DNA of 5,167 nt from Flavobacteriia bacterium (GCA_011330545.1 DRQI01000220.1:1-5167); one strand, 5' to 3'. Numbered from the stretch's first letter, positions 1 to 5,155 are shown. Notes: generated by a model from the letters alone, not told the origin. Made by a program: numbers and translations.

Positions 1-23
1 GGTAAGAGATATCGGTAAAGTGT

Positions 24-31
24 TAACTTTC
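24..31 (+). promoter_or_regulatory. possible -7 promoter box for the tRNA-Gln
   Basis: TAACTTTC matches seven of eight positions of the Bacteroidota -7 consensus TAnnTTTG and lies 17 bases before the tRNA. That spacing would allow transcription to begin about ten bases upstream of the mature 5' end. The matching -33 box would fall at or beyond the left edge of the window, so it cannot be checked. The same stretch also forms an imperfect hairpin (ATATC 9-13 with GATAT 33-37, AAAGT 17-21 with ACTTT 26-30). The tRNA could equally be co-transcribed with something to the left. Confidence 0.25.
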
Positions 32-48
32 TGATATAAAAATAATTT

Positions 49-120
49 TGGCCCATGGTGTAATTGGCAACACACCGGTTTTTGGTACCGACGTTCAAGG
101 TTCGAGTCCTTGTGGGCCAA
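49..120 (+). tRNA. tRNA-Gln (anticodon TTG)
   Basis: A 72-base cloverleaf that reads the CAA glutamine codon, and CAG by wobble. The acceptor stem TGGCCCA (49-55) pairs fully with TGGGCCA (113-119), with discriminator A at 120. The D stem is GTGT (58-61) with ACAC (70-73). The anticodon arm is CCGGT (75-79) with ACCGA (87-91) around loop TTTTGGT, placing anticodon TTG at 82-84. The T stem is CAAGG (96-100) with CCTTG (108-112), and the loop TTCGAGT is canonical. The weak U-A first acceptor pair is a known glutaminyl-tRNA synthetase identity feature. The outermost anticodon-stem pair is a C75/A91 mismatch. CCA is not encoded (the next bases are caa), so it must be added by a nucleotidyltransferase. 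Confidence 0.96.
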
Positions 121-131
121 CAAAGTTGGAC

Positions 132-160
132 AAATGCTTCCTTTTTTTGGAAGCATTTTT
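132..160 (+). terminator. intrinsic terminator after tRNA-Gln
   Basis: AAATGCTTCC (132-141) pairs perfectly with GGAAGCATTT (149-158) around a loop of seven T, and the T-run continues at 156-160. The stem is 10 bp. It begins 12 bases after the tRNA, so it most likely ends the tRNA transcript. Confidence 0.85.
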
Positions 161-182
161 GTTTTGAAACAACAATAAGGGC

Positions 183-213
183 GAGAAGTTTATCTTGAGT
201 AGTTCAACTTCTC
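183..213. repeat. 8-bp inverted repeat with 15-base spacer
   Basis: GAGAAGTT (183-190) is perfectly repeated in inverted orientation as AACTTCTC (206-213). A smaller dyad, TTGA (195-198) with TCAA (204-207), overlaps the second arm and would compete with the large one. No T-run follows on either strand, so this is not a standard terminator. It lies in the 135-base stretch between the tRNA terminator and the end of the LacI-type gene, where I see no gene. A protein-binding dyad or the 3' end of the lacI-type transcript are both possible. Confidence 0.4.
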
Positions 214-256
214 TAAGTATAAATTAAGCTGAAAGATGTTCTTGCGGGCTAACTTA

Positions 257-275
257 AAATCTTCTAAAAGGATTT
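257..275 (-). terminator. weak terminator-like hairpin after the LacI-type gene
   Basis: GATTT (271-275) pairs with AAATC (257-261), extended by one wobble and one A-T pair. Read on the minus strand it ends in TTTT. It starts 20 bases past the stop codon of the LacI-type gene. The stem is short and AT-rich and the T-run is only four bases, so termination here is doubtful. Confidence 0.2.
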
Positions 276-295
276 ATTTAGTAATAAACACCTAT

Positions 296-1306
296 TTACG
301 TAGACTCCCTAACTATCAATTCGGCATCAATAGTAGCTGTTGTAAAGTGAGGAGTTGAATTAGTGGCAATCCTGTCAATTAAGAGGGAAGCCGCTTTTTT
401 GCCCATCTCTAAAGCATTTTGTGAGATAACCGTTAACGGCGGACATGATAACCTTGATATTTTATTGTTAGAAAACCCTATTACCGAAATGTCTTTTGGT
501 ATTTGATAACCGTTTGATTTGGCAATTTTCATCGCTGTTATGGCAGAAACATTGTCTGTAGCAAAAATACCATCGATATCATTGTGTTCTTTAAATAGGG
601 TATTGACCACCGTTGTGTATGCTGTTTTTTGATGAATTTCTACAATAAGGGGCTCATTTTTATAATTCTTATTATTGTTAAGGGCTGCTATATATCCTTT
701 AATTCTAGATTTTCCGATATTCAAATCATTGATAGTACTTATCAATGCAATTTTCTTTCGTTGGTGTTGCAGTAAAAAATCAGTCGCTTCATAAGCGGCA
801 TCATAGTCATTGATAATTACTTTGTCACAATTAATTTTATCAGAAACCCTGTCAAACATCACCATAGGATAATCTTGCCCTATAATATCTTCAAAGTGAT
901 TGTACCGGTGTTGAATTTGGGTTTCTTTAGCGATTGATAATATAAACCCGTCAACACTGCCATCACTCAATAACAGTAAACTTTCGGCTTCTTTTGAGTA
1001 TTTATTATTAGACAGGCAAATGATAATTTGGTATCCTTTTTCGTTGGCTTCTTGTTCTATCCCTAACAGTACTTTGGCAAAAAAATAATTTAGAATATTC
1101 GGTATAATAACCCCAATAGTCTTTGTTTGCCGGTTCTTTAAATTTAAAGCTGTTTTATTAGGCCTGTAATGGTATTTCTTGGCCAGTTTTTTTACGCGTT
1201 GTATGGTTTTTTCATTAATTTCATAGCTGTCTTTTAAGGCTTTAGATACTGTAGAAATAGACAGGTTTAGTTCGGCGGCAAGTTGTTTTAGCGTTATGTG
1301 GCTCAT
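296..1306 (-). CDS. LacI/GalR-family transcriptional regulator
   Basis: A 336-residue one-component regulator, the standard length for the family. Residues 4-23 form the N-terminal helix-turn-helix (ITLKQLAAELNLSISTVSKA), which resembles other LacI DNA-reading heads. The hinge segment lies around 48-60 (RPN then ALNLKN). From about residue 62 (KTIGVIIPN) to the end is the periplasmic-binding-protein-like effector domain, with family landmarks FDR (151-153), the sugar-binding-fold segment VIGFSN (275-280) and PPLTVISQ (289-296). Such proteins usually bind a sugar or related metabolite and repress, or in Bacteroidota sometimes activate, carbohydrate genes. No transport or sugar gene lies in the window, so target and ligand are unknown. 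The gene begins 55 bases after the upstream universal stress gene with no terminator between them, so co-transcription is possible. The ATG sits inside a perfect 12-bp palindrome (CATTTATAAATG, 1304-1315). Confidence 0.93.
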   Translation of the reverse strand: MSHITLKQLAAELNLSISTVSKALKDSYEINEKTIQRVKKLAKKYHYRPNKTALNLKNRQTKTIGVIIPNILNYFFAKVLLGIEQEANEKGYQIIICLSNNKYSKEAESLLLLSDGSVDGFILSIAKETQIQHRYNHFEDIIGQDYPMVMFDRVSDKINCDKVIINDYDAAYEATDFLLQHQRKKIALISTINDLNIGKSRIKGYIAALNNNKNYKNEPLIVEIHQKTAYTTVVNTLFKEHNDIDGIFATDNVSAITAMKIAKSNGYQIPKDISVIGFSNNKISRLSCPPLTVISQNALEMGKKAASLLIDRIATNSTPHFTTATIDAELIVREST

Positions 1307-1317
1307 TTATAAATGTA
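1304..1317 (-). promoter_or_regulatory. TAnnTTTATAA element and palindrome at the start of the LacI-type gene
   Basis: On the minus strand TACATTTATAA (1317-1307) runs directly into the ATG, and CATTTATAAATG (1304-1315) is a perfect 12-bp palindrome that includes the start codon. The same TAnnTTTATAA string precedes both universal stress genes. If it were a -7 box, transcription would start at or within the start codon and the mRNA would be leaderless. It could instead be a protein-binding site or a chance AT-rich dyad. Confidence 0.3.
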
Positions 1318-1361
1318 TCTTTCGGTAATATTATGGTTGTTTCTCTCAAAAAAATGAAAGG

Positions 1362-2192
1362 TTAATACTTAAATGTAACAACAGGGCGCAAGGCGTGATT
1401 TGCCAATTCTTTACTGATACTTTCATTAAATAACTGAGACAACCCACTTCGCCCATGCGTATTGATGGCAATGACATCGGCATTGATTTCTTTTCCGAAA
1501 TTTAAAATACCTTCTTCAATAGTAGTATCATTTTGAATATTTAAAGTGTAATTTTCAATAGTAAAATCGTCAATAAAATTTGTAAGCCTTTTTTTTGATA
1601 CCCTAGTCGGCTCAAAATTATGAATGGTATTGATATATAATAAATGTATTGTTGCATCAAACCGATTTGCAAAATCAATTACATTAGAAAATGACTTTTT
1701 ACTGTTATTACTAAAATCTGAAGCAAAAATCATATCGTTGATATCAAATTCATCAATATCTTGTTTGATAACCAATACCGGAATATGCGAGTACCGAACT
1801 ACTTTTTCGGTATTAGAGCCCACTAGCATCCCTCTTAAGCCGGTAGCTCCTTGTGAGCCCATCACAATCAAATCGACATCGTTCTTTTTACTCTCTTCAA
1901 TAACCCCTTCAAAAGCCTTGTGGAAGCGTACTGATTCAACAACTTTCAGCCCTTCAAAAAACGGCAATTTTTTAAACTTTTCAAACTCTTTGTGAATTCC
2001 TTTTAAATAATAAATACTCTGTGCGCCACCGTGTTGGCTGCCGCCTCCTGCCGGATCAATTGATACGCCCGGAATATCTAACATGTGCAATAATATAATT
2101 TCACAGTTATTCTTTTTGGCAATAGAGGCTGCCACCTTACAAGCGTATTGCGCTTGCTTAGAAAAATCGATTGGAACAAGTATTTTTTTCAT
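1362..2192 (-). CDS. tandem-domain universal stress protein (UspA family), copy 1
   Basis: A 276-residue cytoplasmic protein made of two Usp alpha/beta domains, roughly 1-145 and 151-276, a two-domain length familiar for Bacteroidota Usp proteins. Each domain opens with a beta strand and acidic turn typical of the fold: KKILVPIDFS (2-11) and INDMIFASDFS (151-161). The first domain carries an intact nucleotide-binding motif G-x2-G-x9-G-S (G112, G115, G125, S126). In the second the equivalent is N244-TH-G247-x9-E257-S258, so two of its glycines are replaced. Usp proteins support survival under starvation, oxidative or other stress; the specific partner here is unknown. It is identical at about 205 of 276 positions to its neighbour, most different in a loop at residues 45-66. 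A TATCTTTA promoter-like box lies 24 bases upstream of the ATG, just past the neighbour's terminator. ATG chosen because KKILVPIDFS is the usual Usp N-terminus. Confidence 0.93.
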   Translation of the reverse strand: MKKILVPIDFSKQAQYACKVAASIAKKNNCEIILLHMLDIPGVSIDPAGGGSQHGGAQSIYYLKGIHKEFEKFKKLPFFEGLKVVESVRFHKAFEGVIEESKKNDVDLIVMGSQGATGLRGMLVGSNTEKVVRYSHIPVLVIKQDIDEFDINDMIFASDFSNNSKKSFSNVIDFANRFDATIHLLYINTIHNFEPTRVSKKRLTNFIDDFTIENYTLNIQNDTTIEEGILNFGKEINADVIAINTHGRSGLSQLFNESISKELANHALRPVVTFKY

Positions 2193-2210
2193 GGTTTGAA
2201 GTTTAGTAAT

Positions 2211-2224
2211 TCTTTATAAAGATA
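2211..2224 (-). promoter_or_regulatory. putative promoter -7 box and palindrome of usp copy 1
   Basis: Read on the minus strand, TATCTTTA (2224-2217) matches seven of eight positions of TAnnTTTG. It overlaps a perfect 12-bp palindrome, TCTTTATAAAGA (2211-2222). The start codon at 2192 would be about 15-20 bases after transcription start, and CAAACC precedes it without a Shine-Dalgarno sequence. The expected -33 region falls within the terminator of the upstream usp gene, and no good TTG box is visible there, so the promoter call is moderate only. Confidence 0.4.
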
Positions 2225-2236
2225 ATTTTTTTTTAT

Positions 2237-2272
2237 AAAAAAAGGCCCTTTTTAAAAAAAGAGCCTTTTTTG
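2237..2272 (-). terminator. intrinsic terminator of usp copy 2
   Basis: AAAAAAGGC (2238-2246) pairs with GCCTTTTTT (2263-2271). After a C2247/A2262 mismatch the stem continues with C2248-G2261 and four T-A pairs, leaving a four-base loop at 2253-2256. Read on the minus strand it begins 14 bases after the stop codon of the 2287-3117 gene and ends in TTTTTTTATA. The structure is nearly symmetric and has a T-run on the plus strand too, so it could act in both directions. Confidence 0.82.
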
Positions 2273-2286
2273 TCAATTTTTAAAAA

Positions 2287-3117
2287 CTAAATTTTAAAAG
2301 TAATTATTGGCCGTAAAGCGTGATTTGCCAATTCTTTACTGATACTCTCACTAAATAATTGTGACAAGCCACTTCTGCCATGCGTATTGATGGCAATGAT
2401 ATCGGCATTGATTTCTTTTCCGAAGTTTAAAATACCTTCTTCAATGGTAATATCATTGTGAATATTTAATGTATACTCTTTAATATCAAAATCGGCAACA
2501 AAATCATTCAGCTTTTTTCTCGTTGTGCTGGTGGGTTCAAAATTATGGATGGTATTGATAAATAACAAGTGTAATGTTGCATTAAAAGTATTGGCAAAAG
2601 CTATGACGTCAGAAAATGACCTTTTGCTTTCTTTGCTAAAATCAGAAGCAAAAACAATATCGTTGATTTTAAAATTCTCTACATCGTGTTTGATTACCAA
2701 TACCGGAATGTCAGAATGCCTTACTACTTTTTCTGTATTCGACCCAACCAACATTTCTTTTAACCCGGTGGCTCCTTGCGAGCCCATTACAATTAAATCT
2801 ACTTTGTTTTTTTTACTCTCTTCAATAACTCCGTCAAAGGCTTTGTGAAATTTAACATCTTCGGTTATCTTAATTCCTTCAAAAAAAGGCAACGATTTAT
2901 ATTTTTCAAATTTTTTATGAATGGCTTTCATAATAAAAATAGCCTGGCCTCCACCCCGAAGGTTATTGGTTTCAAGAGGGTCAATTGCCACAGTAGGAAT
3001 ATCTAACATGTGCAATAATATAATTTCACTGTTTGTTTTTTTAGCAATCTGAGAGGCTACTTTACAAGCATATTTAGCTTCATCAGAAAAATCAATAGGT
3101 ACTAATATTTTTTTCAT
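2287..3117 (-). CDS. tandem-domain universal stress protein (UspA family), copy 2
   Basis: A 276-residue protein with two Usp domains, paralogous to the gene immediately downstream and of exactly the same length. Domain 1 (about 1-145) starts KKILVPIDFS and has the full G-x2-G-x9-G-S nucleotide motif (G112, G115, G125, S126). Domain 2 (about 151-276) starts INDIVFASDFS and has the altered form N244-TH-G247-x9-E257-S258, as in the other copy. By family knowledge the first site may bind ATP and the second probably does not. Residues 45-66, between beta strand 2 and the following helix, differ most between the copies (PLETNNLRGGGQ here), which suggests a difference in partner or ligand, though this is inference. 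The gene has its own promoter-like box (3146-3153) and terminator (2237-2272), so it is probably a separate transcript. Its stop codon is TAG. Confidence 0.93.
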   Translation of the reverse strand: MKKILVPIDFSDEAKYACKVASQIAKKTNSEIILLHMLDIPTVAIDPLETNNLRGGGQAIFIMKAIHKKFEKYKSLPFFEGIKITEDVKFHKAFDGVIEESKKNKVDLIVMGSQGATGLKEMLVGSNTEKVVRHSDIPVLVIKHDVENFKINDIVFASDFSKESKRSFSDVIAFANTFNATLHLLFINTIHNFEPTSTTRKKLNDFVADFDIKEYTLNIHNDITIEEGILNFGKEINADIIAINTHGRSGLSQLFSESISKELANHALRPIITFKI

Positions 3118-3139
3118 GGTTTGGGTTTTAAAAATTCTG

Positions 3140-3153
3140 ACCTTATAAAGGTA
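3140..3153 (-). promoter_or_regulatory. putative promoter -7 box and dyad of usp copy 2
   Basis: On the minus strand TACCTTTA (3153-3146) matches seven of eight positions of TAnnTTTG, 28 bases before the ATG. It overlaps a dyad, ACCTT (3140-3144) with AAGGT (3148-3152). The arrangement mirrors that of the other usp copy (TATCTTTATAAAG there, TACCTTTATAAGG here), and CAAACC again precedes the ATG. No clear -33 TTG is visible. The shared motif may be a promoter, an operator, or only a relic of the gene duplication. Confidence 0.42.
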
Positions 3154-3183
3154 CTTATTTATAACGATAAAAAACTATGATTC

Positions 3184-3214
3184 TTGTCATTGTAAAATAT
3201 AGTTTATATATTTG
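3184..3214 (+). promoter_or_regulatory. promoter of the rimP-nusA operon (Bacteroidota type)
   Basis: TATATTTG (3207-3214) is a perfect match to the Bacteroidota -7 consensus TAnnTTTG. A TTG at 3184-3186 lies 20 bases upstream, within the known spacing for the -33 box. Transcription would start near 3219-3223, giving a leader of about 60 bases before the preferred rimP start. TTTGC (3211-3215) and GCAAA (3219-3223) form a small dyad over the predicted start site. It is divergent from the usp copy 2 promoter, about 30 bases away. Confidence 0.72.
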
Positions 3215-3245
3215 CAGCGCAAAATAAAGGTGTTTAAGAAATGGA

Positions 3246-3270
3246 AGGGGACGGGAAGTCCCCTCTTTTT
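3246..3270 (+). promoter_or_regulatory. attenuator-like hairpin in the rimP leader
   Basis: AGGGGAC (3246-3252) pairs perfectly with GTCCCCT (3258-3264) around the loop GGGAA. The stem is followed at once by CTTTTT (3265-3270), so it has every part of an intrinsic terminator. It lies between the operon promoter and the preferred rimP start, about 25 bases into the predicted transcript and 9 bases before the ATG at 3280. In E. coli the nusA operon is controlled by NusA and by leader terminators, so premature termination is a reasonable inference here. It could also act as a translation-controlling or mRNA-stabilising hairpin. Confidence 0.6.
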
Positions 3271-3279
3271 ATACAAAAA

Positions 3280-3741
3280 ATGGAACGAGAGATTGTAAAA
3301 AAGTTAGTAGATGAAGCGATTGATGAAAATGAAAAACTCTTTTTAATCGATTTGAAAATTTCACCTGATAATAAAATTGTGGTGATTGTAGATGGAGATA
3401 CCGGTGTTTCATTAAAAGAATGTATACGAATAAGCAGGCATATTGAACACAATTTAGACAGGGAAACAACAGATTTTTCGTTAGAAGTAACTTCTCCGGG
3501 CGCTACAGAGCCGTTGGTAAATAAACGGCAATATAAAAAAAACTTAGGTAGGGCTTTGCAAGTAACAACAGAAGAAGCAACATTCGAAGGGAAATTAATT
3601 GAAATTGATGATACAAAAATTGTCATCGAGTGGAAAACCAGAGAACCAAAACCTATAGGTAAAGGAAAGGTAACAGTAACTAAAACAGCTAAGATACCTT
3701 ATACAGATATTAAAAAAGCAACAGTGAAAATAAAATTTTAA
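3280..3741 (+). CDS. rimP: ribosome maturation factor RimP
   Basis: A 153-residue cytoplasmic factor needed for maturation of the 30S ribosomal subunit; in E. coli it assists assembly around protein S12. The N-terminal domain (about 1-78) holds LFLIDLKIS (20-28), VIVDGDTGVSLKEC (35-48) and the RimP signature LEVTSPG (68-74). The C-terminal Sm/SH3-like domain (about 85-153) starts near LGRALQV and ends with a basic tail. The frame is open back to an ATG at 3241, which would add MEGDGKSPLFIQK. I prefer 3280 because the protein then has the usual RimP length, MEREIVKKLVDEA resembles the first helix of the family, the ATG follows an A-rich stretch (ACAAAAA), and the upstream codons are the terminator-like hairpin. 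nusA follows after 12 bases in the same operon, the usual order. Confidence 0.94.
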   Translation: MEREIVKKLVDEAIDENEKLFLIDLKISPDNKIVVIVDGDTGVSLKECIRISRHIEHNLDRETTDFSLEVTSPGATEPLVNKRQYKKNLGRALQVTTEEATFEGKLIEIDDTKIVIEWKTREPKPIGKGKVTVTKTAKIPYTDIKKATVKIKF

Positions 3742-3753
3742 TTTTAAGAGAGC

Positions 3754-5001
3754 ATGGAAAACATCGCGTTAATAGAATCTTTTTCTGAATTTAAAGATGA
3801 TAAAAGTATTGATAGGGTTACGCTAATGGCGATACTTGAAGATGTGTTTAGAGCAGCATTGAAAAGAAAATACGGTTCGGATGATAATTTTGATATTATT
3901 ATCAATCCCGATAAAGGAGACTTAGAAATATGGAGGAATAGGATAGTAGTAAATGATGGCGAAGTGGAAGAGCCCAACGAAGAAATATCATTGTCAGAAG
4001 CCCGAAAAATAGAACCTGACTTTGAGGTAGGCGAAGATGTGTCAGAAGAAGTACGGTTAGAAGATTTGGGCAGAAGGGCTATATTAGCATTGCGCCAAAA
4101 CCTTATTGCTAAGATACACGAACATGACAATACTAATATCTTTAAACAATTTAAAGAGTTAGAGGGTGAAATTTATAGTGCAGAAGTACATCATATTAGG
4201 CATAATGCCGTAATTTTATTGGATGATGACGGCAATGAAATTATATTGCCTAAAAGTGAACAAATTAGGTCAGATTACTTTAGAAAAGGAGAATCTGTAA
4301 GAGGGATTATCAAATTGGTAGAATTGCGGAGTAATAAGCCGGCCATTATTATGTCAAGAACGGCACCCGAATTTTTAGTAAAACTATTTGAACAAGAAAT
4401 TCCCGAAGTTTTTGACGGTTTAATTACCATTGAACGGGTAGCGAGAATTCCCGGCGAAAAAGCAAAAGTAGCCGTAGATTCGTATGATGACAGGATTGAC
4501 CCCGTAGGTGCTTGTGTAGGGATGAAAGGCTCTCGTATACACGGTATCGTCCGTGAGTTAGGAAATGAAAATATAGATGTGATTAATTATACCAAAAACG
4601 ATCAGATTTTTATCGCTAGGGCATTGAGTCCTGCCAAAGTAGTATCAGTAGATATCAAAGAAGCGGTAGAAGGCGAAAAACAACGTGTAGAAGTATTTTT
4701 AAGGCCCGAAGAAGTTTCGAAAGCTATTGGTAAAGGCGGGGTAAATATCCGTTTGGCAAGCCAGTTAACCGGTTATGAAATAGATGTGTTGCGCGAAGGA
4801 ATGGAAGATGAAGACGTAGAATTGACCGAATTTTCTGATGAAATAGAAGACTGGGTAATTAAAGAATTTAAAAATATCGGTTTAGATACTGCTAGAAGTG
4901 TTCTTGATCTCGATGTGAGTGATTTGGTAAAAAGAACCGACTTAGAAGAAGAAACGATATTAGATGTTCAACGTATTTTAAAAGAAGAATTTGAAGATTA
5001 A
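3754..5001 (+). CDS. nusA: transcription termination/antitermination factor NusA
   Basis: A 415-residue RNA polymerase-binding factor that promotes pausing and intrinsic termination and takes part in antitermination. The N-terminal polymerase-binding domain covers about 1-130, the S1 RNA-binding domain about 135-202, KH1 about 230-295 with GMKG (256-259) in GACVGMKGSRI, and KH2 about 305-348 with GKGG (326-329). The linker between S1 and KH1 carries the NusA landmarks SRTAPEFLVKLFEQEIPEVF (201-220) and RIPGEKAKVAV (231-241). The tail (350-415) is acidic and contains one helix-hairpin-helix-like segment (IGLDTARSVLDLDVSDLVKRT); it lacks the two full C-terminal acidic repeats of the 495-residue E. 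coli protein, as is usual outside proteobacteria. Spacing of 12 bases after rimP indicates co-transcription, and AAGAGAG just before the ATG is a weak possible ribosome contact. infB, the usual next gene, is not visible in the remaining 166 bases. Confidence 0.97.
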   Translation: MENIALIESFSEFKDDKSIDRVTLMAILEDVFRAALKRKYGSDDNFDIIINPDKGDLEIWRNRIVVNDGEVEEPNEEISLSEARKIEPDFEVGEDVSEEVRLEDLGRRAILALRQNLIAKIHEHDNTNIFKQFKELEGEIYSAEVHHIRHNAVILLDDDGNEIILPKSEQIRSDYFRKGESVRGIIKLVELRSNKPAIIMSRTAPEFLVKLFEQEIPEVFDGLITIERVARIPGEKAKVAVDSYDDRIDPVGACVGMKGSRIHGIVRELGNENIDVINYTKNDQIFIARALSPAKVVSVDIKEAVEGEKQRVEVFLRPEEVSKAIGKGGVNIRLASQLTGYEIDVLREGMEDEDVELTEFSDEIEDWVIKEFKNIGLDTARSVLDLDVSDLVKRTDLEEETILDVQRILKEEFED

Positions 5002-5036
5002 CAGTTAATTTAAACTATATCGAATCGAAAAGAATT

Positions 5037-5122
5037 CCTCTAGGCTCTGCCTCGAGGTTTCCGATTTACCTCTCCTTGGGAGAGGTCGAAACTGCCTTTT
5101 GCAGTTTCGGGTGAGGTAAAAT
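5037..5122. repeat. multi-hairpin, REP-like extragenic palindromic element
   Basis: Three hairpins are packed together 35 bases after the nusA stop. The first is CCTC-AGGC (5037-5045) with GCCT-GAGG (5049-5057) around TCT, with one T/C mismatch. The second is ACCTCTCC (5068-5075) with GGAGAGGT (5079-5086) around TTG. The third is CGAAACTGC (5087-5095) with GCAGTTTCG (5101-5109) around CTTTT. In addition TTTACCTC (5065-5072) can pair with GAGGTAAA (5113-5120), enclosing the third hairpin and replacing the second. No open reading frame fits. The layout is typical of dispersed REP/BIME-type or small non-autonomous elements, but copy number cannot be judged from one window. Confidence 0.55.
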
Positions 5123-5135
5123 ACCAAATTTCGGT

Positions 5136-5155
5136 TTTTGACCCTAAGGTCAAAA
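5136..5155. repeat. inverted repeat TTTTGACC/GGTCAAAA near the right edge
   Basis: TTTTGACC (5136-5143) pairs perfectly with GGTCAAAA (5148-5155) around the loop CTAA. No T-run follows on either strand, so it is not a conventional terminator. It sits 16 bases after the GAGGTAAA arm and may be the last part of the same repeat element, or a separate binding site. The window ends 12 bases later. Confidence 0.45.

Noticed and set aside
43..50. TAATTTTG, a perfect match to the TAnnTTTG promoter box
   Set aside because: It overlaps the first two bases of the tRNA, so a transcript started from it would begin inside the mature tRNA.
1624..1995. Plus-strand reading frames opposite the two usp genes (also 2525-2848)
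   Set aside because: Both occur at matching places opposite paralogous genes and resemble one another only because the sense genes do. They have no sign of independent coding.
3234..3626. Minus-strand reading frame of 130 codons opposite rimP
   Set aside because: It is antisense to a clear rimP, rich in Ser/Phe/Ile as expected for a shadow frame, and shows no recognisable domain.
3744..4130. Minus-strand reading frame of 128 codons opposite the nusA start
   Set aside because: Serine-rich antisense shadow of a conserved gene, with no family resemblance.
5136..5155. Hairpin TTTTGACC/GGTCAAAA as the operon terminator
   Set aside because: It is followed by A-rich sequence rather than a T-run, and infB is normally expected further on.
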